From: Eonycteris spelaea
Lineage: Eukaryota; Chordata; Mammalia; Chiroptera; Pteropodidae
Length of the DNA: 64,000 nt
Assembly (NCBI GenBank): GCA_003508835.1
Contig: PUFA01000022.1
Span: 1,364,001 to 1,428,000, forward strand
Reading direction: 5' to 3'
The notes beneath the pieces were generated by a model that saw only the letters and a list, made by a program, of their open reading frames with translations, had not been told where the DNA came from and did not search any database. This document shows positions 35,810-49,194 of the stretch, in pieces. Each line of letters opens with the position of its first letter. Positions within the stretch are counted from its first letter, which is position 1. Made by a program: the position numbers and the translations under genes.

Positions 35810-36110
35810 AACTTTTTAAAAATTTACATTAACTTTTAATCTTTGTACTATAAAGCTCTGTGAGTTTTAATAATTGAATAATGTCATGTATTCACTATTA
35901 TGGTACCCTACAGAATAATTTCACCACTCAAAAAATCTCCTGTGTTTCACGTATTCAGCCCTCCTGCAGAACCCCTGGCAACCCCTGACCTTTTTACTTT
36001 CTCTGTGGTTTTGCTTTTTCCAGTGTTATATATTTGGACGTGCAGTATATATAGTCTTTCCAGATGTACTTCTTTCATTTAGCAATATTTTATACTTTTG
36101 GCTAATACCA
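35810..36110 (-). mobile_element. L1 3'-region fragment, antisense
   Basis: Antisense L1 landmarks: 'acattaacttttaatctttg', 'gcagaacccctggcaacccc', 'ttctctgtggttttgctttt', 'gtacttctttcatttagcaa'. It leads into another antisense L1 block, with an internal deletion between them. Confidence 0.75.
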
Positions 36111-36905
36111 CACTGTCTTCTTAATTGTGTAATTTTGTAGCGGAGTGAAATCATCTAAATCATCTCTCTGAGGATGACTTACTGCAGGGGACAATTGGCA
36201 GTGTCTGGAAACATTTTTAGTTGTCACAAATGTAGGGGGTGGGAGATGCTGCAGCTATTTGCTGTATAGAGGCCAAGGATGTTGCTCGCCAGCCCACATG
36301 CACAGGAAAGTTCCCCGTAAGAGAGAACTGTCTAGCCTAAAATGTCAGAAGTGTCCAAGTTGAGCAATCCTTCTTTGTAAGAATTTCAAAAAGCAGTTAA
36401 TATAAATTCTCTAGACTTGTTCATTTTAAAAGTCATTTCGGCTATTTGTAACTATATGCATTCCCTTATAAATTTAAAATCAACTTGTAAGTTTAAGAGA
36501 AAAAAAAAGCCTGGTAGGATTTAAACAGATTTTGTTAAATTTGTAGATCAGTTTTAGGGAAAATGACATCTTAACACTAAGTCTTCTAATTAGTGAACAT
36601 GATATATATCTCTATTTAGACCTCTTTAATTTATCTTAACTAAGGTTTTTTAGCTTGCAGTGTACAGGTCTTAAACATATTTTATTAAATTATACTAAAT
36701 ATTTCATCTTTTTCATGCTATTAAAAGGGCGCATTTATTTTATCCTATATTTCATGCATGAAGAGTTAACAATATTCATAATTAACAAAATAAAATAGCT
36801 TTTTCTGTATTGATCTTGTATTATTTGTACTAAATTTACTTATTTCTAAGTTATTTTATATATACTAAAAATGGCACAAATCTTTTCTGCTCAAATTTCC
36901 TAGGA
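36111..36905 (-). mobile_element. L1 ORF2 (RT region) fragment, antisense, split by MER20
   Basis: Antisense ORF2 landmarks in order: 'ccacactgtcttcttaattg', then after the nested element 'aaaagcctggtaggatttaa', 'tagatcagttttagggaaaa', 'tgacatcttaacactaagtc', 'gtgaacatgatatatatctc', 'gcagtgtacaggtcttaaac' and 'gtattgatcttgtattattt'. All frames are broken. Confidence 0.85.
36165..36372 (+). mobile_element. MER20-type hAT element nested in L1
   Basis: 'caggggacaattggcagtgt', 'ctggaaacatttttagttgt', 'atagaggccaaggatgttgc', 'cacatgcacaggaaagttcc' and 'ctagcctaaaatgtcagaag' follow MER20 consensus order almost throughout. It ends 'caagttgagcaatcc', the inverted terminus. It interrupts the antisense L1 and is younger than it. 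Confidence 0.8.
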
Positions 36906-36909
36906 CAGA

Positions 36910-38522
36910 AGTTTGTCACATTGCCACATTTAGGTTAAAGTTGAGAATTATACTATTTGGTTGTGTAAATCTGTGTTTAAAACTATATTACTGTAGAAGA
37001 AGGAAAACAGTATACTGGGATACTATTTGTAGTGTGCCATGGCTTCTCTGATCATGGAAATACGGATATGTTCCCTTTTCACTTATTTACTGTTTCAAAG
37101 GAACATTCACAAAATCTTGGCCAGTTATTATCTAGTTCATGCCATATTATTTGGGTAATATTCTGAATTTTTAGTTAGGAGTTGACATGTGTCTAACAAT
37201 GATAAAATAGCAGACAATTACCAACAATCCTTGCCTGTTGTATTCAGTAGTTGTTGTGAGCAAGAAAAGCGGCTACCGGAGTATCTTTCTTAAATGTGTT
37301 TGTGTCTTTCCACAAGGCCGGGTTTACTGAGTGAAACCTTCTCAGATAACCCGATCAGGTACCTGCTCAGAGTAACAGGGAGGGAAGTGCAGCGTCTCAC
37401 GCAACAACGCGCAGGGATGAAAGTCCTTAGCATTGCCAAAGCGAGCTCTGTTGACTGGAGGCACAGAGACCTGTGCTTCGTCCCGGTCCCAAGCCAGTGG
37501 CTACAAAGGGTCAGAAGGTCAGAGTTTTCAGCCTGAGTGCATGGTCAGTGATGCTCACGGGTCAGGCTTGAGCATCCTGAGTGTTCAGCTTACTTGTTCC
37601 TTACAAGGTGGGAGCCTCCTGTTTACTGGCTCCTGCCAATGGGGCTGACCTCTGTGGTTTTGGGCCAGCTGGTCACACCCTACAGGCGTTCCATTTGTGG
37701 GCACATTGACATTGCTTCCCTGGCTTCCATTTTGTGAAGTCCCAAAAAGTCCTTGTTTTTTTTATGCTGATTGCAGTAGTAGATAAAAAATAGGATGGCT
37801 ACAAATTCCCATTTTGTAAAAGGACAAATGGAAAATACATAGTATGACAATAATGAGATCCTAAGAAGCAGAAATTGTGAAGACTCTGTCAAGCCAGGAG
37901 AATATTTTTGATTATCACTTGTTTCTATTCTCTAGGAAGAACCTTCTTGTCCACTTTTTTCTATCAGAGATGAGGACCCTTGCTTGTCCCTAATTGTCTC
38001 TGGCCACACATCTAAAGTTTGCATTGGGGGTGTGTGTGTTTGAGGGGCTCAACGATTTCTTTTTGTAGGTTGGAGGCTCAGGGTTTTCTTTAGGAATACA
38101 GTAACTATAAACTTTTGTAATATAGGCTTGCAATATCTTTTGTCAATACAAGTACCTCAAAACCAGCCTATTTGGTTACTGTAAATTGTATGTGAATTAA
38201 CTAAAGCCAAGGATCTTGTCTAATCATAGATCTTCAAATTGCCTGAATCCTTTTTAGTTACTGACTGGCCTTTGCTGCTGGCCCAGCTCTTTCCCTCTGT
38301 TTAACAGCAGTTACCTTGAGGCCATCTGAAACAGTGGATTAGCAAGCAGCACCTGCAGTAATCCGATCTGGGTTGAGTCCCATTGTCTGGCCAAGATCAC
38401 GTGAGTCAGACAGAAGGCACTCTGAAAAGACTTGCACCTCAATCTTGTCTGGTTCTGTTTAGGGTTAGCAACCTTGGTTTTCCAACACTGTAAGACACAA
38501 AATTACTTGCCTTCCCTCGCAG

Positions 38523-38554
<32 letters not shown>

Positions 38555-39445
38555 TCAGATTTCAGGCTGCAAGCAAAGACTCTCCCTGAACACTCATTTG
38601 AACTCATTTCCCACCATCTCTGCTTGAAATTTATCAGTTTATTTCTCTCCTATTTGTCTAAATGCTACAAACTATAGCCAGCATATACCAATATTCAGAA
38701 TTTTTCTGATAAGTTCACTAAAGTATGGACTGTAGTCTAGACATTTGATTTTCTTTCCAAATTCTCAGAGGTAACAGTTTGAACAAATTTCGTTAATGCG
38801 CATAACATACTAAGGATAACTGGATTTCTGGTCAGTACTTTCTGTATTCTCAACACCTGCTGCTTGCCCACTAAGCTGGTTGCACACATTTATCTTTATA
38901 TTAGTGTCATCCTTCTTGAACTGTGTGGCAAATAATGTATATGTTAAAAAAAAATCTGTTTATGATATTAATGGTTTTTCTTAATTACTAAGAAAAATAG
39001 ATCCATTTTGGAAGTCAGAATGACTTTTGATTTAAACAGACAAATCTCATCAATTGGCCGGTTGTAGTTAATTAATATCCAATATGACAGACCAAGGTGC
39101 CAGATCCTGGGGTAAATTTTAAAAGAAAGTACAAAAAGTAAATGTGTACCTTCCCATCTGGCAGGGTGAAAGGTTTGGAAGCAGTGCCAAGCTGGTTATT
39201 GGCTTATTGTTAGCCAGAGATCATGGCTGTTTAATGTACTATGTTAACTATAGTTTGATTGTCTTCAAAGGTGCAACTTGGAACATTAACATGATAATTA
39301 AATCACAGTTTCTGATAACTATTGGGGAAATAAGTTTGTTGCCTAAATACCAATGCAAACGTGAACATGTTTTAACTTCTTCAAAGTTTGCTTTCAAAAA
39401 GATAGTTATTCTTAAGCTGGAAAGATACTAAAAGCCTTCAGAGCT
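36910..39445. other. Unassigned sequence, GC-richer core at 37290-37680
   Basis: No gene was identified. The block 37290-37680 is GC-richer with dispersed CpGs and holds an 80-codon plus-strand frame (37294-37536) without recognisable homology. Downstream sequence to 38500 has an LTR- or ERV-internal feel, but I cannot match it to a family. A (GTTTT)n tract lies at 38522-38556. Confidence 0.4.
38522..38556. repeat. (GTTTT)n microsatellite
   Basis: Regular GTTTT units ending in a T run. Confidence 0.9.
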
Positions 39446-39449
39446 TCAC

Positions 39450-40000
39450 GCTAACGCATGCAGTAGCCTACCTGGTATCTCCACTTAGCTCTCTCACTTA
39501 ACATGTTCAAAGCTGCACCTTTGATCTTACCCACAGTTGATCCAGTGTTTTCTTTATTCATCCCAATAAATGGTTCCTCCATGTACCTAGGTGCATAAGC
39601 CAAAAGCCTGCAAATAATCCCCGACACTGGCCTGTTATGTACATATCCATTCTGTCTCCAAAGCTTGTCCTGCCTGCAAAGCATTTTTCACGTCTCTGCA
39701 CTTTTTACCTTGTTCATTGCCACCATTTTATTCTAAGCTTTACCTCTTTCCTCGATGACTGAAATAACTTCCTGATTCTCTCTACTTTTCGTCTTGCAGT
39801 CTCAATGTGATCTCTGCAGAGTTGTCAGAGTGCCTTTCAGGTGTTTTTGCATCTGTTTTCTCTGTTATTCAAAGTCTTTGGGTGTTATATCACTAGGGTA
39901 GAAGACAAATTCTTTGTCCTGTGTTTTCTGTCCCTTCTCTAGACTCTTATTACCCTGTCCCTCTTCCACTCAAGGGGAAACTGAGGGGTGGAGGAGAGTC
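39450..40000 (+). mobile_element. L2 (LINE2) fragment, sense
   Basis: 'tgcagtagcctacctggtat', 'ctccacttagctctctcact', 'taacatgttcaaagctgcac' and 'ctttgatcttacccacagtt' parallel the L2 run 'ccaactgcctactggacatctccac...aacatgtccaaaactgaact'. The following C/T-rich 300 bp continue the L2 layout through 'ggtagaagacaaattctttg'. It is an old copy with broken frames. Confidence 0.65.
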
Positions 40001-40004
40001 ATAG

Positions 40005-40895
40005 GAATTTAAAAGTTTTTCGTGATCAAATTGTTTCTAACCAGGACCCCTTTCATATCCTCAGCACCTTCCCGCTGTGGACAGTCATAGGCTTCCGATC
40101 ACCACATGTTAATTGAGAATTTTGGTACTGGCTAAAAGGCTTATTTTTCTGTTTGTTTTGTATTTATTTTCCTTTAGGGAGTTCCAGTATCCATGTGGGC
40201 TTTCCATATTCTGTTTTCATATTTCTTGACTTCAGGAACTCTAATACATGTATGGATCTTCCTATTTACTAACTTGTACCCACAGCTATTTGATCAAATT
40301 TTATCATGTGTAATTTTCTCATACATTAGTTCTTAAAATTAAATATCTCCACATTTCTTCCTGATGCTCATGCCATCTCTCCTCTTATTTCTGTTACATA
40401 TACCTCATTAAGTTCTCCAATTTAATGTCTCCTTTTCTCCTATTTTTAAGCCTTTTGTGATCCTCCTTGTTCATGAACAGCAAATCCCATTTACAAGGCT
40501 TAAAATACTTTTTCACAAAGACCCTCGATATTCTGTTAGGAAAACAAAATGTAGACACATACTGCTTCTTGTTAAGCTTATGCCCTTGGCAAGTCGCTTG
40601 ATACTTGCTTATTCCACAGTCTAGCTTCTTCTCTTTTATACTTGGGCTGCTTATTGCAACTGGGAGAAAATGCCACTAAAAATGCTTGGTCTAAAAGCTG
40701 AGCTCAACTATTCAGTCCCTAAGCCAGCCTTGTCCAGCCTTTTCAGGGGCCATTCTGTAAATTCACTATTTTCTTCAATTCTCTGCTTTCTTTTCTCTCT
40801 TGATTCTCACAAGATAACTGGTTTCTTTTGTTCTTTTCACTCCTAGAGCCTTGCAAAAAATTTAGCATATAGTTAAAAATCATAAAATTTGTTTA
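40005..40895. other. Unassigned pyrimidine-rich sequence
   Basis: C/T-rich with no recognised repeat order and no coding signal. It may contain further decayed L2. Confidence 0.4.
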
Positions 40896-40898
40896 ATT

Positions 40899-41032
40899 CA
40901 GTAATTCTCAACTTTGTGTGTGAATTAGAATCATCTGAGGTGACTTTAAAAGTGGTGATATCAGTATTCTATTCCAGACCAAATAAATTAAACTCTAAGA
41001 TAGTACTCTAATTGGATATTTTGAAGAAACCG
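40899..41032 (+). mobile_element. MER5-type hAT fragment
   Basis: It starts 'cagtaattctcaactttgtg', then 'gaattagaatcatctgaggt', 'gactttaaaagtggtgatat' and 'attctattccagaccaaata', typical of the left half of this group. The right terminus is missing or unrecognisable. Confidence 0.65.
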
Positions 41033-42076
41033 CTAAGTTCTAATGTGTAGCAAGAAGTAAAACACATTGGTCACTGAATGCCTCATTAAAATTAGGGCTT
41101 ACTGATAATGTGACATATGAGGATAAGTCAATGATGGTGGCAAATAGCTGTTCATATATCCACATTACCCAGCTTATAAGGCTTTATGAACTGCCAAATA
41201 CAGTAGGTGAATTAGCATGTTCTCCACAGAGAAATGGTGTTGCAAACACATATGAATAGTTGATCATCAAAGTGATACCTATAAAACTGCTGAGAAATGC
41301 CTTTTCTATTTCTTCCCTGAGGCTTCAGGAAGCTGCACTTACATCTTCCTTGAATAAACCTGTTAAAGGCGGGAAGATTGGCAGGCAGCTTCTCTTAAAA
41401 GCTGGTGTTTGAACTTGGCCTAGGCAAGCACCTCTTGTAATTTACTTTAAGCTTGGCTGAAAGAAGGGCTTTTATGCCTGTGCTGGGGATGAAGGGAGCT
41501 TCTCTTTCCCTCCGGGGACCTGCGAAGGATGAGAACGTTTTCAGTGTGTGCTTTTATTCTCCTTCCCCTGAAAATAAATAAAACCGCATTGTACTGTCGC
41601 TTCACTCAGTTCAGGTGAGCTGTAGTTCAGGCGAGCAGAGCCAGATGTGCAGAGTTTGCCCCAGTCATCTTGCCGCCCGATGCTTAGAACGAAAGGTGTT
41701 ATGAAAAGCTTGATTTGTTTCTGATAGCAGTGTTATATAACTAACAACCGATTTTACAGTAATATTCTTACATTCAGAAGCATCACAACTACTTCACATT
41801 ACCACATCTTCAATAGAGAATTAAATCTTAGTTTACTGAGACTTCAGATAAAATAATCCAGGCAGTTTGCCTAAATGCTGTCTTAAAAATCCCTAGTGCT
41901 TGGTAAATCCATGTACCAAATATCAAAAAGAAATGTAGAAAATGTAGAGGGTCACTATTTGAACCATCAATATAGAATGCATTCTAAGGGCGTTGACTAA
42001 GGGGTTACACACCAAAAGGAACCTTTATTTTGACCCCCTGTACAGTTCGGATGGCCAGAATGAGATTTTATATAAC

Positions 42077-42092
42077 TTTTTTTTTTTTTTTT
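42077..42092. repeat. Poly-T tract
   Basis: About 16 consecutive T residues at the left edge of a strongly AT-rich region that extends to about 42420. Confidence 0.9.
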
Positions 42093-45000
42093 AATGAAGT
42101 AAGAGAATGGAATTTTGGCTTTTTTGTTGTTTAACATATCAATTTACATTTTAAACTTAAAATGTTATAAACAATTCAAAAATGAGAACAGTGATATATG
42201 TAAGTAAAACCAATTTTATTGCTGAGAAAAGGCACCTTTATAAATTTTTTCAGTTTAAATTTATTAAATAATGTTTAATAAATATTATTTCATTAAATGC
42301 TGCTATATTAAATAATAATACACATTTATTTGATGCAAATAATATATAATTTAATTTTATTTGACATATTATTATAAATGTTTGAATGTTTTATAAGTAA
42401 TTTATAATTAAAGTAAACCAGTTCAGGCTGTAACTGTTTATTATTTTGTTGGCTAAATATGTGCATATATGCTGAGTATGATGCCTAGCACATAGTAGAC
42501 AAGAAAATATTTTGGATCGATTGTTATCATTAATATAATCTGTAATTTTGCCTTATAGTTTTCTTAGTAATTTTTATTTTGGGTATGCCTTTATACTTTA
42601 ATTATTTTCTGTAGAAAAATGGGATGGAAAGTTGATTAAATATCATTTATAGATGCATTATTAATTAATTTCTGAATTTTTACTTTTCATAGCTTTTACT
42701 TTCTATTTCTACCTGGAAGAAGTTTTATGAGTATAGATTTTAAAGTGGTAAGGGAAGCAATAAGGAAAAACAGAAACTTTAAGTAACAAGGAAGTGAATT
42801 AGAGAAAAAAGAAGGAAATATTTAAGACAGCGCCTAGACTGGTAACCTCTAACTAATGGAAAGATTTTATCTTACGGCATTTCGATTTATTTCCTTAGTC
42901 ACACACTCTAAATTAAAAATAAATTTTGTTCCGGGATTTTTAGTAAGTGATAATTATATATTGATGGGGCACTCAGAATGCCACAGTGTGCCAAATATTT
43001 TGGAAACTCTGAAAGAAGAGAAGGCTGGGACCACTATCTTGAGCGTGTTCATGTCAGGTTCTCTGAATTGGTGGGTAGAGTCTCTGTGTGATGTAAATGA
43101 ATAAATTGTGCAGGCTGGGCCCTGGTTCACACTTGAGGCTCCCTTTTTTCTTCTGGGATATGAAGTTATGCTCCATAAATATTAATGGTGTTTTCTTTGT
43201 TGGTTTGTTGTAAGAAATTATTTTACTTTTACAAAATAGCAGAAATCCAACTTTTTCTCCCCCTTTAGAGGGATAGATAGAGGACAAACTTATTTCACCA
43301 TCCCAAAGCCTAAAAACACTTGCTTTGGCATGAAATATTTGGAATGTGAACTCAATTCAGTATTCTGAAATGTGATTTTTTTCTTGGATTGTATGCAGAA
43401 TCTCTTCTCCTATTGGAATTAAAACTATTCTTCCTTGCTGCCATATTGGAGGAAATCCAATCAAAACCACATGTTGATTTCAATATGAATTCCATGGCTT
43501 AGCAACGAATCAAGAAGTAGCAAGAGGAACCTGAGATTGAAATCTCAACAGAAACAAGTTAAGGCTTTCAAAATCCGTGCTAATTGGATGCTAGTGTTCA
43601 GTGAAGAGTGACTCTTGCCAGCTGACCTAAATTAAGCCTAAAGATATGGCACATTTTATTTCAACAAAGTAAAATGGAAAATAACTTTATTTTGTATGTT
43701 TATACAAATATGTGTTAACATTCAGATCCCTTTTTGCCCCTTACAGTCCTGGTTTATAATTGTTGTTACTGGTCCATTTATGAATAGTGCTTCTTTTCAT
43801 GCCCAAAGGTAACCTAACTGAGTGATAGATAAGGCTGAATTTTAGGAGTAGGGAAGGTAGAAGATCCAGATTGATTTAGGTAGCCAAGAACAGGTATCTA
43901 CTGCGGCCCACATAATTTGGGAGGCTGAAAGTCTCCGGGGAATCCTTTGCACCTAACCTTGTTCAATGGTATGGGTACATAGCATAGTGTCTGTATGGGA
44001 TTTGTCAGATAGGTGGACCTCACAGGTGGTCCTTGTTCTCAGATGGTATGAGGAAATTTTCCCACATGTCTGAAGGTAGTGTGCATATAGCACAGATCCT
44101 GAGGATGAAGAGAGGCCATGTGGCCAGGTGAAGGGACGCAACAGCAAACGGAGTGAAGCAGGGCTGACGGCTGGAAGAGGTGTGCTTTTCAGCCAGTGCG
44201 GAACACGGGGCTGACCAGAGGCCTCCCTGCACACCTGGTAGTGTCTCTCTGAAAGAGCCCTAAAATTCATAGGGAGTGAGGGAGACTCTTGATCGAAAGC
44301 AATCAAGTTTCTGACATCTTGGAGAATTGAATGACATTTATTTTTACAATTAGGCTAAATGTAGACTACAAGGAATTCACCTGAGTAACTGAAAAAAACA
44401 AAGCTTCATTTCTTTCACACCTACATGCGGACGGAAATGTTATTCATGACAGAAGTTTGTTTTTTCATTTTCTTTGGACCAACTAAAGAAATTTGGGCAA
44501 GGGAGGTGGATTATTTCTTAGGGACCCCTCCCTAAGTAATTAAACTTTGTAGGTTTTTGCTTCAGTGTTTAGGAGTTTATCAACACAGTTTTTAAAGGAT
44601 TAATTTTTTAAATCTCCATCCTTCACACTTTTAATATCAAAGAGATGTAATGGCATCACAGAGAGTTCACATCTCAACACTTTTCAAAACAGTATTACGA
44701 AATGAACCTTTAGTAGTATTTCCAGCACCTCATTATTCCATAACATACCTGGGCCTCGACTATCTGGGCAGAATCACAATGGATGAACTAATTAATTCCT
44801 ACTGAAGTTTTAGTCACTATATAGTCCTAGGAATTTTAAAGAAGGATTTCACTATTAGGGAGTTATGTGACTCTTCGGAATGGTGCCATCATTGCTGTAC
44901 ATTGGAACACAAAGACTGGACACAGCTACTTGATGCTTTTCAAAATCACACCACATTACTTGTTCACTATTGACATTTAAGCAACTCTGTGAATTACCCA

Positions 45001-47946
45001 GAATTTTGAACATAGCTCGACCCTGTGTAGGCAGCAGAATCTTTCTAGCAGGTGGCAAGTCATGCGGCCATGCTTGGCTATATGTTTAAAGGGAAAATGT
45101 GGGGATTCTCTGCCTTTTTTTAACCTCACTAGATCATTTCACTACTTTGGGTCTTGGGCAGCTGAGCCCTAAATGCTGTCTCTCGCCAAAATTTTGGGCC
45201 GTAAGTGGTCTTGGTTTATGAGTGGCACTGACAGAGACCATAGTGTCGGAGACGGAGGTTCAGGGAATGTATTCGCTCCCTCCCTCTCTTCAGTGTCATA
45301 GTTCTGGAAGCAGCATACTTATAGATGCATACTTATTGCCCACGTGGGGGACTGTATTCTTCTACTCGGCTTCTGTTAAACTTCAATGGCATCCTCACAT
45401 TTCCTCGCCCATCAGGTCTAGAGAAAGTAATGTTTCCCCTCCGCTATTCCCCTCTGCATAAATATTCTCTTAATTAAATTATTTTTGAAGACCCTGAGTA
45501 TGCCATTCCTTTCATGTCAGGACGTTGCCTCATCCAGAAATCTATTTTGCACCTGCTGCCAGCCTTCCGAGGGCATTTCTGGAAATGTAATCACAGGTTA
45601 ATATTAAAAATGACCTAGGAAGTTCATCTCAGTCCAACCAGTACCCAGCTGTTAGGCCAGATATACCAGGGCTGGTTTCTGATCATGACACTCTTCGGCC
45701 TCTCCATCCCCTTCCTCCTATAATCGCCCACTCTGCTCTCCACAACAGACTTACATCTTTTGTCTGACATTCCGTAACATCTACTTCTTTTCCACCTCTC
45801 ATTGTGTCTTTCCTGAATGTATTTCTTGAAACTACAATTCAGTAGTATAAAGATGTTAAGAGAGAAGGGAGTCACATCACATTGATGTTTTTAGCTTTGG
45901 TGACTGAAAGCCTGAAATGGACTAGCCTGTGCATTAAGAAATCTTATCAGCTCCTCAGCTGGTTAGCCAGGGTAAGCCAGGTCTCAGAGTCGGGTGCTTC
46001 TTGTGCTCAGCAGTGTCACCTGGCACACAGACACTGTCTGCCTCGCTCCCCTGTGTACTTGCATCTACTGGCCACCAGTGCTGGTCCACTTCACAGGCAT
46101 AGGATGGCGTCGAAGCGCGGTTGGTTGTGTTTGAGAGAGAGAGTCTCCTGCTGTGGTTCAGTCTTAAAGGACAAAATCTAAACACATCTCTCTCCTTCTC
46201 TCCACTTTGATCTTGAGTATACATTTTCATTCATGAGATAAACCAAGTGAACACAAAATTACCGTGACTGACTGAGAAGGATCAGGCGAGGTCGAGCAGA
46301 TGTGGGATGTTGATGGCTGTGTACTGGTGGCACTGCCTGCGATTTGCCTTAGGCAGATACTTGAGGGTATTGTTGATGGTACATTCCCACTTCATTGTAA
46401 AGGTGAGGGATCAGGGACCAATTTCAAAGAATTGCATATATTTCTTTTCCCTCCAGGTAATCCATGGAGAAGCACATTTTCTTATTCATGTATCCTTCTA
46501 ATATGTTAGCTTCTAGCATTCTTGCCTAAGTGCAGTGAGGTCCAGAGATTCATAATTTTGTCCTTGGTAGTGCCTGCAATTCAACATAAATTGCTGGCAT
46601 TCCTGAATGTTTGAAAAGAAATAGAACAATGTTTTGAATATCTATATTTTAATGTAATTTCTCATCTGATATTCCCTCATAATTGGCTGGATTAGAGATT
46701 TATTTCAGGTCTCTAAAATTACTACTTGATTTTACTAAATTCTGGGGTGGGTGTTCTTTTTTTCTTTATTCTCGAATCAGAAAAAAAATATATAGTTTTA
46801 GAATAAAGTATCACTAGATCGTTTCCTTGTAAACAGAGAATAGGATAAAAAGGATAGCTACACACTGTTCAAAACTAAAATATATTGAAACTTCTCCATA
46901 TCACTTATAACTTACTTAGAGGATGAAGTCTTACTACTCTGAACATAAACCATTCCATTTCTAACTAAATCTATTCTAACTAAATGTCAGTGGAATTTAA
47001 AGCCTATGAAAGAGTGAATACCATCTCTACAATTAAAAATAGAGTATTTCTGTTTCAAATAATTATCATTGTGATTAAGTTACAAAGATGGGCAGTTATC
47101 AAAAAAATTCCCAGGAGGCAGCAACACCTGAGCAGGTTATTTAAATTTAATACCTAAGTGTTTTAAAAATAAATCCCCACTCATCACTTTAAAGCTGCTT
47201 AGATCAGTTGTCCTTTTCATCTAGAGTTCAGTGGATATCAAAGAAAGGGATGTCTGAAGCCACAGCCTGGAAATTCCTGGTGGACTTTGAACATTTGTTT
47301 CCATACACTTTCAGTGTTAATGTATACTCTGGGACAAATCCTACTAAGAGCATCTTCAGATTTTGGTCATTGAGAAATATTATTATCAGTTCCCTTTATG
47401 CAACACTGTCCCCCAGTGCACCCATCTCTGTAGCACTGTTCGTACTCATGCTTTTGCTGGTTGTATCTTCTCTATAACTTCTTAGTAGAGAAATCTCATT
47501 TATGCATTCTGTAATTTACTTTTTAGTCCAAGTTTTATTGTTTTATGTTAGATTTTATGTTAGATTTTATGATTTTGAATACAACCGTTATAAACTGTAA
47601 TTAAAAAATCAGAAGCTCAAAAAGTTCCTGAGGTTTTGTCTGGACGCAGGAGCTGCCTATTGTCACAGGATTTCATTAAATGTTACTAAAATTAAAGACA
47701 AAAACTTTCTATTTGTTTTTACAAATTTATACCTAATGGGAAGATAGATCCATATTGAAATTCAAATTTGAGTAGACCCCTGAAACAATTTCTTCAAAAA
47801 TTAGCATATTTGAATATATTTCTACCCCAAAAGAATTGAGTTTCTTATAGACTCAGAGTTGTGAAACCAAATTTTCATGAAGTGTGAAGAGCTATGATTT
47901 TAATTTCATTTAAAAAAATGTATAAGCATGAGCAAAACAGGTCACT

Positions 47947-47974
47947 TCACCATGGTTACCTCACCATGGTTACC
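47947..47974. repeat. Perfect 14-bp tandem duplication
   Basis: The unit tcaccatggttacc is present twice in succession. Each unit contains the self-complementary accatggt. It is likely a recent local slippage event. Confidence 0.9.
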
Positions 47975-48846
47975 GAGCAATACCCTCAGGGGACTGGTAC
48001 CAGTGAACTCACAAATGGGCATTTGGTATCCGACAGTGCCAGTCACAGTGTTCTGCCTCGGGCTGTATTTAATAACTGTACTATCAATGCTCTGTTTAGT
48101 TTTTGTGGCAGGGAGGAGAAATAGTGAATGAAGATTCTGAATGCTCTAACACGGCCATGTTAATTATTCCTCTGTGTATTGAGAGCAAGACAATGAGCTG
48201 GTGGATTCTTGGCACATTTGTTAAGATGGTGAAATGTGATGGGAGACTAGGTATTTCACTCCATGATAATGGTAATTAGAAGGGATTTTCAGTGACAAAT
48301 AATATCGCATCTGGTTTCTTATGTTGATCACCTGTCCAGAAGCAGACCAGTGAGTGTGACTACAGTTGGATTGCTGGCAAAGAGAAGGGACTGGATACTT
48401 AATCTTCAAGTTATAAGTATAATTCTTTCCATGCATTATGTATCAGAAGCCCAGTGAACTAGGAAATTTTTTCAAACAATTAAGAAATGGGCTGGACAAG
48501 GAAATATCTAGTAGTTATAGGTAGAATATTTTAATTTCTCAGGCTATAAAGTTTCATGTAGTTTGCTTTTAAATTACATTTGAAAACTTAAAAGACCTAT
48601 TCAACCAGATGACACAGACACTTCAGCCCTTTTCAGAAGCAGGTGTCTTATCTTCCAGTTTGATTTTTCAAATAGGAAACCTTATTTAAAATATCAAAAT
48701 ATCCAATAAACCGAAATGGTAATTTCCTGAGTAGAGGACAGAAACACTTCACAGCTGATCACTCATGTGATCAGACACAGAACTGCTTTTCTCAAGCCAC
48801 TGCCTTCTCTCAGGAGTGAACAGAGGTCACCATGAAGGAGCAAAGC

Positions 48847-49189
48847 TGTCAGCCTGGGTTGCTATGACATTACAAGTTACCGTAGAATGAGTGGCTTAAG
48901 CAGCACTTATTTTTCAAAATTCTGGCGCTGGGGAAGTCCAAGATCAAGCTGGAGGCCAACTTCGTTCCCGGTGAGAGCTCTCCTCCTGTTTGCAGAGGGC
49001 CTCCGCATTGTCTTCACAGGCAGAGAGAGAACTCTAGTCTCTCTTACTGCAAGGACACTAATCCCATAATGGGGGCTCCACCCTCATGACTTAATTACAT
49101 CCTCACGGCCCCATCTCCAAATACCATCATGCCGGGGATTAGAGTTTCCACATGTGAATTTTGGGGCAACACAAACACAGCCTATAACA
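48847..49189 (-). mobile_element. MLT1-type MaLR solo LTR, antisense
   Basis: Antisense MaLR order: 'ctgggttgctatgacattac', 'gagtggcttaagcagcactt', 'ggaagtccaagatcaagctg', 'aaggacactaatcccataat', 'gggggctccaccctcatgac', 'ccccatctccaaataccatc', 'cacatgtgaattttggggca', 'cagcctataaca'. The outer bases give TG...CA ends in the LTR's own orientation. No internal region is attached and no clear 5-bp duplication remains. Confidence 0.85.
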
Positions 49190-49194
49190 GGTAT

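Larger units (their letters stand above)
41035..48840. other. Long unassigned interval without genes
   Basis: Nearly 8 kb with no confident gene or transposon. 42077-42420 is extremely AT-rich and begins with a T run. 41330-41690 is GC-richer with several CpGs and could be regulatory. 42470-42515 has an L2/MIR-like tail ('atgcctagcacatagtagac'). 43850-44320 and 45900-46400 hold frames of up to about 117 codons on one or both strands with no recognisable protein. Confidence 0.5.

Noticed and set aside
43953..44306. 117-codon minus-strand frame
   Set aside because: No recognisable domain, signal peptide or homologue, and no flanking exon structure. Chance is the simplest explanation.
46060..46085. 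CTCF-like stretch 'tggccaccagtgctgg'
   Set aside because: It matches only the left half of the motif and lacks the G-rich core, so it was not called.
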